A stretch of DNA of 35,400 bases from Verrucomicrobiales bacterium (GTDB lineage Bacteria > Verrucomicrobiota > Verrucomicrobiia > Verrucomicrobiales > DEV007). Below, piece by piece: positions 1 through 6,455 of the stretch. The notes under the pieces were generated by a model. That model did not search any database and was not told where the DNA came from. It was given only the letters and a program-made list of their open reading frames with translations. The translations under genes were made by a program, and so were the position numbers. Location of the stretch: positions 1 to 35,400 of the forward strand of contig JARGOD010000041.1 of assembly GCA_029210205.1 (NCBI GenBank). Direction: 5' to 3'. Each line of letters begins with the position of its first letter. The stretch's first letter is position 1.

Positions 1-60
1 TTCCCGGTCTTTTTTGATGAAAATTCGAAACCTTTGGCTTGCTCGCAGGTTCACTCCTGC

Positions 61-1143
61 ATGAAGCGACTCATTCTCCTCACTTTCTCAACGGCAGCTC
101 TCGTCGGCTCATCTTTCGGCCAGGGCGCTCGACCGACGGACATTGCAGCCTCTCCTCAACCGGTGGGCGATGCCGGTATCATGTGGTACACCACGTGGGA
201 CACTGCCCTCGAAGAAGCCGAACGATCAAACCGCCCGATCTTCTTCATGGCCGCCGCCGCGACCTGCTCCGGAATATCCGGCGTCTTCTGACCCGGTTAC
301 ACCCAAACGCAGAACAGTTTGTTCTCGACTAAAGAATTTATCGAAGCCTCCCGTGAGTTTGTTTGTGTTCGTCTCGAAACCTTCGAAAACAAAGAGCATG
401 AGGCGCTCGTTCGTAAACTCCTCAACGGCCGCTTTGCGAACACCGCTTTCAGCGTCCTTGCTCCGGACGGCGAAACGCAATTGACCCGGGCCAGCCGCGG
501 ACCACAAAACATCCTTGGAACGAAGGGTCGTGGGCCCTCTGCAGAAGAGGGATCAACGGAAGATGTTATTCAAGCGATGAAAGAGATCGCTGACGAATAC
601 GCTTCGAAAGGTGATCCAGGAAAACTCGTTCTTCAGGACTTTCACTCGTTCCGACAAGCGTTAAATGTTGCCTCGGGTGATCAGCGCCTGCTTCTCTTCG
701 TTGCCGCTTCTCCCGGCGACCTTGAGAAGAGCAAAGAAACGCTTCAACCCGTCTTTGCACGGGAAGACATAATCGGGCGCTTTCACCTCGATTTCGGATC
801 AGCCGCTACCGATGCCTCCTGGGCAGATACAGTTTCAGACACCTGGGCGAAATCCGGATATTTCATCATTCAATCAGACCAATTTGGTCTCAACGGAAAA
901 GCGATTTCGCAGCTTCCACTCAGCGCAGACAAAGCGGCCATTGCTGATGCTCTCCTTGCGGCGAACGAACTCTTTGCTGCCTCTGAAGAGCGGAAGGACT
1001 ACTCTTCGCATGTCAGTGATGGTCGACGTGAGGATATCTTCTTCGAGAATGAAATCCCCTACGGAGAAGACCGGGACGGCGATGGCGAGATCGACGGCAA
1101 AGGCGGCGGCAAGGGGAAAGGGAAAGGCAAGGGAAAGGGGTGA
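61..1143 (+). CDS. Exported thioredoxin-like protein with in-frame TGA (candidate selenoprotein)
   Basis: Reading from ATG 61 gives 360 residues if the TGA at 289-291 (codon 77) is decoded. Residues 1-21 form a signal peptide (MKRLILLTF... ending SSFGQ). Residues 46-100 look like the start of a thioredoxin fold of the DUF255/Trx-like kind: WDTALEEAERSNRPIFFM, then C69, then GVF-TGA-PGY. The same frame continues without another stop for 284 codons and keeps protein-like sequence (EFVCVRLETFE, FANTAFSVLAPDG). The C-terminus has an EF-hand-like DRDGDGEID loop and a Gly-Lys tail. No frame shift is needed to join the halves. A hairpin with a G-first apical loop lies 19 nt past the TGA. The alternative is a pseudogene with one nonsense mutation. 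A separate downstream gene would need a TTG start at 319 inside the hairpin, which is unlikely. I see no selA, selB, selC or selD here. Confidence 0.72.
289..291 (+). other. In-frame TGA, candidate selenocysteine codon
   Basis: The codon is TGA at position 77 of the frame starting at 61, in the context C69-SGISGVF-(TGA)-PGY. It lies where a thioredoxin-like fold places its redox-active residues, eight residues after C69. TGA is an ordinary stop elsewhere in the window (PRX-like gene, antitoxin gene, ppc), so general code reassignment does not explain it. Decoding as Sec is inferred from frame continuity and the downstream hairpin. Confidence 0.6.
308..327 (+). promoter_or_regulatory. bSECIS-like stem-loop downstream of the in-frame TGA
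   Basis: AGAACA (311-316) pairs perfectly with TGTTCT (320-325) around a GTT loop. Two more pairs (308-327, 309-326) extend it with C310 bulged. The loop G at 317 is 25 nt past the TGA. Known bacterial SECIS elements have a short apical loop with an early G, roughly 16-37 nt from the UGA, so the geometry fits. The stem is short and AT-rich at its top, so chance remains possible. Confidence 0.5.
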
Positions 1144-1156
1144 AAGACCAATAAAA

Positions 1157-1190
1157 GGGCGTCTTCAATCGTAAGGGATTCAAGACGCCT
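1157..1190 (+). terminator. Hairpin between the Trx-like and PRX-like genes
   Basis: GGGCGTCTT (1157-1165) pairs with AAGACGCCT (1182-1190), and AATC (1167-1170) with GATT (1177-1180). One C-C mismatch interrupts the stem, and the loop is GTAAGG. The plus-strand side lacks a T-run; the minus-strand side is followed by TTTTAT. It starts 13 nt after the stop at 1143 and ends 16 nt before the next start, so it is a weak or attenuating terminator. Confidence 0.55.
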
Positions 1191-1206
1191 TCGTCACACT
1201 CCAGCA

Positions 1207-1923
1207 ATGAAGCTTACCCCCCTTCTTCTCTCCGCTTGTTTCCTCTCGATTCTTCCCTCTAACGCAGAAGAAGAATTGCTCACCGCGACGATCGAAGCCC
1301 GGAAAACTGAGTTTCGCGCCAAAGCGGCTCCCGAAAAGCTCGCCGCTTACGCAGCAGGCATCGAAGCTGTCGTCAAAGCTCAAACCGTTGAGAAGGCGGT
1401 GCAGCAGGGCGCGAAGGCTCCGGACTTCACGCTACCGAATGCGAAAGGCAGCGAGGTCACCCTTTCTGAGAAACTTGCCGAGGGACCGGTCGTCCTCACC
1501 TGGTATCGCGGCGGATGGTGCCCCTACTGCAATATCCAGCTCGCCGCCTATCAGAAGGTCCTGCCTCAAATCGAGGAACTCGGTGCCCAACTCATCGCCA
1601 TTTCACCCGAGGTTCCCGACAAATCTCTCAGCACAACTGAGAAAAACAGCCTCCGCTTCGAAGTCCTTTCCGATGTGAATTCCAAGGTCGCGAAGGACTA
1701 TGGACTCGTCTTCGAACTCACTCCCGAGGTCGAAAAGCTCTACGCCGATTTTTTCGACATCGTCGAATACAATGGCGAGGAAGCCGCCAGGAACGAGCTT
1801 CCCCTCGCGGCGACTTATGTCATCGCGGAAGACGGCACCGTCGCCTGGGCTTTTCTCGATGCAGACTACACCAAGCGCGCCGAGCCGCGGGATATCATCG
1901 ATGCGCTGGATCGATTGGAGTGA
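1207..1923 (+). CDS. Exported peroxiredoxin-like (AhpC/TSA, PRX-like2) protein
   Basis: This 238-residue protein has a signal peptide (MKLTPLLLSACFLSILPSNA) and an amphipathic Ala/Glu/Lys-rich helix up to about residue 65. An AhpC/TSA-type thioredoxin fold follows: APDFTLPNAKG at 71-81 and WYRGGWCPYC with C105 and C108. The CxxC motif in the peroxidatic position is typical of the PRX-like2 group, which are thought to be thiol peroxidases or reductases. Start ATG 1207 is set by the signal peptide. It lies 63 bp after the candidate selenoprotein, with a hairpin between, so the two may be co-expressed or separately controlled. The exact substrate is unknown. Confidence 0.85.
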   Translation: MKLTPLLLSACFLSILPSNAEEELLTATIEARKTEFRAKAAPEKLAAYAAGIEAVVKAQTVEKAVQQGAKAPDFTLPNAKGSEVTLSEKLAEGPVVLTWYRGGWCPYCNIQLAAYQKVLPQIEELGAQLIAISPEVPDKSLSTTEKNSLRFEVLSDVNSKVAKDYGLVFELTPEVEKLYADFFDIVEYNGEEAARNELPLAATYVIAEDGTVAWAFLDADYTKRAEPRDIIDALDRLE

Positions 1924-1933
1924 TTTGCTTGCA

Positions 1934-1962
1934 TTGACAGCAATGCTAGCAATGCATACATT
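1934..1962 (+). promoter_or_regulatory. Promoter of the toxin-antitoxin pair
   Basis: TTGACA (1934-1939), a 17-bp spacer, then TACATT (1957-1962). This gives an expected transcription start at about 1968-1970, at the antitoxin ATG (1969), so the transcript may be leaderless. No ribosome binding site precedes that ATG. Confidence 0.6.
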
Positions 1963-1970
1963 GCTAGCAT
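1943..1970. promoter_or_regulatory. Palindromic operator over the antitoxin -10 box and start codon
   Basis: ATGCTAGCAATG (1943-1954), a 4-bp CATA spacer, then CATTGCTAGCAT (1959-1970): a perfect 12-bp inverted repeat. It covers the -10 box and the first two bases of the antitoxin ATG. Ribbon-helix-helix antitoxins of VapB/FitA type autoregulate by binding such palindromes, so this is the probable operator. Confidence 0.8.
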
Positions 1971-2223
1971 GAGCACCACCCTGACGATTCGCAACCTCGA
2001 CGAAGAGGTGAAAAAGAAGCTCCGACTCCGCGCCGCGGAGCATCAGACTTCAATGGAGGCTGAGGCGCGAGCGATCTTGACGCGGGCGGTGAATGAGCCG
2101 GAGACAATTGCTCCGCCACGAAATGCGGAGGAGTTGAAAGAACGCCTCAAGGCGGTTCGGGGGATTTGGAAAGATCGTGGGACCACTGATGAGCTAATGA
2201 AACTCACCCGGGGAGAGGACTGA
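1969..2223 (+). CDS. FitA/VapB-like ribbon-helix-helix antitoxin
   Basis: This 84-residue protein begins MSTTLTIRNLDEEVKKKLRL, a ribbon-helix-helix pattern in which the first beta strand (LTIRNL) contacts DNA and LRAAEHQTSMEAEARAIL follows as helices. This is the FitA-like antitoxin type. The C-terminal half (APPRNAEELKERLKAVRG) would thread into the toxin. ATG 1969 is chosen because homologues begin just before the TIRNLD strand, although no ribosome binding site is visible. The stop overlaps the toxin start (TGATG), so the pair is translationally coupled. Its role is to neutralise the PIN toxin and repress the operon. Confidence 0.88.
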   Translation: MSTTLTIRNLDEEVKKKLRLRAAEHQTSMEAEARAILTRAVNEPETIAPPRNAEELKERLKAVRGIWKDRGTTDELMKLTRGED

Positions 2224-2624
2224 TGAGGCCGGTGCTCGCAGATACCAACGTGATTTCCGATGTGATTCATTCCGACCCTAACTGGGAGGAATGGTCGCTT
2301 CAGAAGCTGGGAGATCATTTTGATGACCTTCTGATCAATCCCATCATTTTTGCTGAGCTCTGCTGTCGTGTCTCAAGCACCGACGAACTCGAAGAGGCTT
2401 TAGCTCCGTTCAAACTGAAGTATCAAGAGCTCCCGAGGGAAGCTCTCTTTCTGGCTTCTCAAGCATTTCTGATCTATCGCCAGAGGGGCGGCTCGAAGCC
2501 TTCGCCGCTTCCGGATTTTTTCATTGGGGCTCATGCGGCAGCCTTGGAAATTCCGATTTTGACGCGAGATGTCTGGCGTTATCAGACTTACTTTCCGGAG
2601 GTGGAGCTGATCTGCCCTGACTGA
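2223..2624 (+). CDS. PIN-domain ribonuclease toxin (VapC/FitB-like)
   Basis: This 133-residue PIN-domain protein carries the expected acidic metal-binding residues: D7 (LADTNV), E45 (IIFAELCC), D98 (PLPDFFIGAHA) and D116 (LTRDVWRY). The length is normal for the family, and every catalytic position is intact. Such toxins cleave RNA, often tRNA, in the cytoplasm when the antitoxin is degraded. The ATG overlaps the antitoxin stop by one base. The gene ends 65 bp before the 3' end of a convergent tRNA-Arg gene. The RNA target cannot be read from sequence. Confidence 0.92.
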   Translation: MRPVLADTNVISDVIHSDPNWEEWSLQKLGDHFDDLLINPIIFAELCCRVSSTDELEEALAPFKLKYQELPREALFLASQAFLIYRQRGGSKPSPLPDFFIGAHAAALEIPILTRDVWRYQTYFPEVELICPD

Positions 2625-2689
2625 TCTCTTGCCGGGATCAAGATTGAGACTTGAAGCAAGATGACGAGCGGTTTCGCTTCGCAAAAATA

Positions 2690-2761
2690 TACACCCACCA
2701 GGAATCGAACCTGGACCTTCGGCTCCGGAGGCCGACGTAATATCCATTTTACTATGGGTGC
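2690..2761 (-). tRNA. tRNA-Arg (anticodon CCG)
   Basis: Read on the minus strand it folds as a 72-nt cloverleaf: acceptor GCACCCA/TGGGTGT (with a G1-U72 wobble), D stem GTAA/TTAC, anticodon stem TCGGC/GCCGA around loop CTCCGGA, and T stem CCAGG/CCTGG with loop TTCGATT. The anticodon CCG reads CGG (Arg). CCA is not encoded. A TATTTTT run follows the 3' end and may terminate transcription. Confidence 0.93.
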
Positions 2762-2875
2762 TTATTTCTGCCGGTCGGGTCGATAGTGAACAGCGACGGG
2801 CAGGGGCGCGTAAGATGTTCCTTCCCGGCCGAAATCGCAAGTCCTATCCGATGCCGTGACCTCGGAAACTGACGC

Positions 2876-2904
2876 TTTACACCCCCTTCCCGCCGCCATA
2901 TTGT
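2876..2904 (+). promoter_or_regulatory. Promoter of proBA
   Basis: TTTACA (2876-2881), a 17-bp spacer, then TATTGT (2899-2904). Transcription would begin near 2911, leaving a very short leader before ATG 2921 or about 28 nt before ATG 2939. Confidence 0.5.
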
Positions 2905-2920
2905 CCGCCCCGTCGCTGTC

Positions 2921-3724
2921 ATGGCGGCATTTTCGAAGATGGGAGAGTCAAAAACAGGGAAACGAGTCGTCATTAAAATCGGAACCGGTGTACTGACACG
3001 CGGCTCCGGCGGTGAGATTCATCATGCGATGCTTGCCCGGCTTTCTCAGGCGATTGCCGATCTTCGTGGGGCTGGCAACGAAGTTGTTGTCGTGTCTTCG
3101 GGAGCAGTCGGAGCAGGCCTCTCAACGTTTCGGCTCGAAAAACGACCCACAGAAACTGACATGCTCCAGGCCTGCGCCGCAGCGGGACAGGCGCAACTCA
3201 TGCACCTTTATGAGACCCAGTTCAGCCATCACGGGTTGAGTGTCGCGCAGTTACTCGTGACCCATGACGACCTCAAGGACGCACGCCGCAGCGCCAATGT
3301 CCTCGCGACCGTGAATGCGATCCTTCCCTACGAATCGGTGATTCCGATCGTGAATGAAAATGATTCAGTCTCAGTCCATGAACTGAAGGTAGGCGACAAC
3401 GACGTCCTCTCCTCAATTCTGGCCCGCCTCATTGACGCTGATTTACTCGTGCTGCTGACGAGCGTCCGCGGACTCATGGGACCGGACGCCACTTCAGACG
3501 AGGATATCATTCCCCAGGTCAACGACATTGAGACCGTCCTCGACTTTGCCAGAGACGACAAAGGCGAACTTTCCGTCGGCGGCATGACGAGTAAGCTCCA
3601 AGCCGTGAAAGAAGCGGTCTCCGGCGGCGTCGAAACCGTGATCGCGAGCGGCCTCCATCCTGAACAACTCAGCGAAATCGTCGCCGGCAACGGAATCGGA
3701 ACGCGTTTTCCAGTTTCCTCATAA
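2921..3724 (+). CDS. proB: Glutamate 5-kinase (catalytic domain only)
   Basis: ProB phosphorylates L-glutamate with ATP to gamma-glutamyl phosphate, the first step of proline synthesis. The 267 residues are an amino-acid-kinase fold: VVIKIGTGVLTRGSG (phosphate loop), VVSSGAVGAG, IPIVNENDSVS (substrate site), and KLQAVKEAVSGGV near the end. The C-terminal PUA domain of the roughly 367-residue E. coli enzyme is absent, as in many short bacterial ProB proteins. The start is either ATG 2921 or ATG 2939 (MGESKTGKR); the latter leaves room for a leader after the predicted promoter. proA follows after 12 bp, so they form an operon. Confidence 0.95.
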   Translation: MAAFSKMGESKTGKRVVIKIGTGVLTRGSGGEIHHAMLARLSQAIADLRGAGNEVVVVSSGAVGAGLSTFRLEKRPTETDMLQACAAAGQAQLMHLYETQFSHHGLSVAQLLVTHDDLKDARRSANVLATVNAILPYESVIPIVNENDSVSVHELKVGDNDVLSSILARLIDADLLVLLTSVRGLMGPDATSDEDIIPQVNDIETVLDFARDDKGELSVGGMTSKLQAVKEAVSGGVETVIASGLHPEQLSEIVAGNGIGTRFPVSS

Positions 3725-3736
3725 ATCCCCGATATC

Positions 3737-5002
3737 ATGACTTCTGAAGAAATCTGCGAACAGGTTTGGCAAATGGGCAAGCAGGCCCGCGCGGCTTCTC
3801 ATGCCCTCACGAAACTCTCGACAGAGCAGAAGAACACGATTCTCCTCGCGATGGCCGACGGAATCATGGCACAGGAAGCAGAAATCATCGCCGCGAACGA
3901 GAAAGATCTCGCGACGGCCGATGAAATGGGGCTCACCGACGCGATGAAAGATCGTCTCCGCCTTGACCATGATCGCATTGCCGCGATGGCTCAAGGCGTT
4001 CGCGAAGTGGCGGAGCTCCACGACCCCAATGGCGAGATCATCAAAGAATGGACGCGCCCCAACGGCATCCGTCTTCAAAAGAAACGCACTCCCATCGGCA
4101 CGATCGGGATTATTTACGAAAGCCGACCCAACGTCACCGCTGACGCCGCTGTGCTTTGCTTCAAAACCGGAAATGCGACGATTCTGCGTGGTGGCAAAGA
4201 GGCGATTCACTCGAACCGGGCGATCGCGGCAGCACTTGCTGAAGGAGGCAAGCCCGCCGGCCTCCCCGATCATAGTATCCAACTGATTCCTTTCACCGAT
4301 CGCGAAAGCGTTCGTCATCTCTGCGAGATGGATACTTACCTCGATCTCATCATCCCACGTGGTGGAGCCAGTCTCATCGAGGCCGTCGTCGGAATGGCGC
4401 GCATGCCGGTAATCAAACATTACGATGGTATCTGCCACGCGTTCGTTGACAAGGCTGCCGACCTCGACATGGCGGAAGCGATCGTGATCAATTCAAAATG
4501 CCAGAAGCCATCGGTCTGCAACGCGCTGGAAACCCTGCTCATTCATCGCGATGTCGCCGCTGAATTTGCTCCACAGATCGCGCAGAACCTGTCTGCCAAA
4601 AACGTCGAGATTCGTGGTGATGAAACCTTCGCTTCTCTCGCTGGAGTCGATGTCGTCCCGGCGACAGAGGAGGACTGGAAAACGGAATATCTCGACTTCA
4701 TCCTCGCCGTGAAAGTCGTCGACGATCTCGATGCCGCGATAGATCATATCAATCACTACGGCTCGAAGCACACCGATGTCATCGTCACTTCAAACGAAGA
4801 GGCCGCCGATAAGTTTCAACTCGAAGTTGATAGCTCCTGCGTTTTCTGGAACGCTTCGACGCGCTTCAATGACGGCGCCGAGTTTGGTTTCGGTGCCGAA
4901 ATCGGAATCAGCACGGACAAGCTCCACGCCCGCGGGCCCATGGCCCTGGAAGAGCTTTGCAGCTACAAGTATCTCGCCTTCGGCTCCGGCCAGGTGAAGT
5001 GA
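3737..5002 (+). CDS. proA: Gamma-glutamyl phosphate reductase
   Basis: ProA reduces gamma-glutamyl phosphate to glutamate 5-semialdehyde with NADPH, the second proline step. The 421-residue length is usual. Family marks include GTIGIIYESRPNVT, TILRGGKEA, LIIPRGGASLIE and the catalytic cysteine C261 in KPSVCNALETLLIH. The C-terminal NDGAEFGFGAEIGIST and HARGPMALEELCSYKY close the fold. It lies directly after proB, and the two enzymes normally channel the labile acyl phosphate. The gene is intact. Confidence 0.97.
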   Translation: MTSEEICEQVWQMGKQARAASHALTKLSTEQKNTILLAMADGIMAQEAEIIAANEKDLATADEMGLTDAMKDRLRLDHDRIAAMAQGVREVAELHDPNGEIIKEWTRPNGIRLQKKRTPIGTIGIIYESRPNVTADAAVLCFKTGNATILRGGKEAIHSNRAIAAALAEGGKPAGLPDHSIQLIPFTDRESVRHLCEMDTYLDLIIPRGGASLIEAVVGMARMPVIKHYDGICHAFVDKAADLDMAEAIVINSKCQKPSVCNALETLLIHRDVAAEFAPQIAQNLSAKNVEIRGDETFASLAGVDVVPATEEDWKTEYLDFILAVKVVDDLDAAIDHINHYGSKHTDVIVTSNEEAADKFQLEVDSSCVFWNASTRFNDGAEFGFGAEIGISTDKLHARGPMALEELCSYKYLAFGSGQVK

Positions 5003-5013
5003 AGCTGCAGGCC

Positions 5014-5090
5014 GCTGGAGTGAGGCCTGTAGGCCTTTCCGTTGCCTTAGTCTTCCCTGTTACGAAAAGGGCTAAAGCCCTCACTCCAGC
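5014..5090. repeat. REP-like composite palindrome downstream of proA
   Basis: GCTGGAGTGAGG (5014-5025) is the exact reverse complement of CCTCACTCCAGC (5079-5090). Each arm also carries its own small palindrome next to the shared sequence: AGGCCTGTAGGCCT on the left and AGGGCTAAAGCCCT on the right. The structure resembles dispersed extragenic palindromes and could fold in the mRNA end of proBA. No second copy was noticed in this window. Confidence 0.65.
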
Positions 5091-5160
5091 CTCGACATTC
5101 GCGCTCGAGACACGCAATTGAGGCAATTGCAGACCAGTCCCCCCGCGTCGAGGATTCTTC

Positions 5161-6450
5161 ATGAGCTTGTCAAAGTCATCTCCCTCCCGTCGACACTTCC
5201 TCCGCTCGGTTGGAGCGACCCTTTCGCTCCCGGTGATGCCTTCCCTGTTGCCGAACGCTCTCGGAGCGAGCAACTCTCTCGGCACTGCCGTTGCTGAGAC
5301 GGCAAGTCCGTCACGCATGGTCGCAGTTGGCAACCTTCTCGGCTACCAGCTCGACAGCCTCTTTCCTAAGACGCCCGGCGCCAATTACGAGTCAACGCGA
5401 CTTCTCAAACCGTTTGAGTCGATCCGTGATCAAATGACCATTTATCGCGGCCTCGACCACGGCGTCAAAGGCGGACACTTTGCGGTTCATTCCTTTCTCA
5501 GCGGCGTTCTTAAAATGGATGCAAAAGGTCGTCCTGACGGAAATATCAGCCTCGACCAACTCGCTGCAGAATCTGTTCGTGGCCGTACCCGCTTCCCCTC
5601 CCTTACGGTGGGCTCCGAGGGCGGCATTCACGGCGGATGCCAGATGAGCTGGACTCGCAGCGGCACACGCGTTCCTCCCATTCCCGGGCCGCAGGAACTT
5701 TTCGAAAAACTCTTCGTTGGCGAGCCTGCCTCCCGACTCAATCACGTCAAAGATCGCCACTCACTTCAGGGATCGATTCTCGATGCGATTTCAGGCGACG
5801 CGAAAACCCTCGGAAACCGCCTCGATTCTGAGGACCGCACGAAACTCGACGAATATCTAACCTCCGTTCGTGAAGTCGAGCAGCAGCTCCAACTCAAAGA
5901 ACAATGGGTCGAAGTTCCCAAGCCGGATGCTCCGTTTGATCGACCCCGGAACATCAATCTCGTCGAAGATCTACCCCTGATCTACGATCTCATGGCACTC
6001 GCGCTTCAGACAGATTCGACTCGCATCGCGACTCTTGAAATTGGAGGTGACTTCCTGCCTCAACATCTCGGAGTTGAAGGTGGCTATCATGGTCTTTCGC
6101 ACCATGGCAAAAAGAAGGAAAATATCGATGCCCTCCTCATTATTGAAGAGTATCAGACTCAGCAGTTTGCCCGATTCCTCAAGAAACTTGATTCGATTCA
6201 GGAAGGCGAAGGGAGCCTCCTTGATCACACTTCAGTGCTGTTTGGCAGCGGTATGGGGAATGCCAATGCACACACGAATCACGATCTTCCGATTCTCCTC
6301 GCGGGCGGCGGATTTGAACATGGAACTTTCAAACAACTGCCGGCCAAGGGCGCTGGCAAAGTTCCTCTTTCGAATCTCTACCTGAGCCTCCTGCACCGTT
6401 TTGGCGTCGAGCGTGATTATTTCGGAAACAGCACCGGCACTTTTGTTTGA
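5161..6450 (+). CDS. DUF1552 family Tat-exported protein
   Basis: This 429-residue protein opens with a twin-arginine signal (PSRRHFLRSVGATLSLPVMP), so it should be exported folded. The body matches the DUF1552 family of Planctomycetota/Verrucomicrobiota: IYRGLDHGVKGGHFAVHSFLSG, TSVLFGSGMGNANAHTNHDLPILLAGGG and the closing LSNLYLSLLHRFGVE. The histidine-rich motifs suggest metal binding, but the activity is unknown. The stop at 6448-6450 lies just before the start of the DUF1592 gene, so the two are coupled. These families nearly always occur as a pair. Confidence 0.9.
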   Translation: MSLSKSSPSRRHFLRSVGATLSLPVMPSLLPNALGASNSLGTAVAETASPSRMVAVGNLLGYQLDSLFPKTPGANYESTRLLKPFESIRDQMTIYRGLDHGVKGGHFAVHSFLSGVLKMDAKGRPDGNISLDQLAAESVRGRTRFPSLTVGSEGGIHGGCQMSWTRSGTRVPPIPGPQELFEKLFVGEPASRLNHVKDRHSLQGSILDAISGDAKTLGNRLDSEDRTKLDEYLTSVREVEQQLQLKEQWVEVPKPDAPFDRPRNINLVEDLPLIYDLMALALQTDSTRIATLEIGGDFLPQHLGVEGGYHGLSHHGKKKENIDALLIIEEYQTQQFARFLKKLDSIQEGEGSLLDHTSVLFGSGMGNANAHTNHDLPILLAGGGFEHGTFKQLPAKGAGKVPLSNLYLSLLHRFGVERDYFGNSTGTFV

Positions 6451-6455
6451 GGACG

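Noticed and set aside
289-291. Alternative genetic code in which TGA is not a stop
   Set aside because: The PRX-like gene, the antitoxin gene and ppc end in TGA at family-appropriate positions, so TGA is normally a stop here.
319-1143. Downstream half of the Trx-like gene as an independent gene
   Set aside because: It would need a TTG start inside a hairpin, with no ribosome site and no N-terminal part of the fold. It is in frame with the upstream half.
3719-4438. 239-codon minus-strand frame inside proA
   Set aside because: It is a shadow of the proA coding strand, with no recognisable features.
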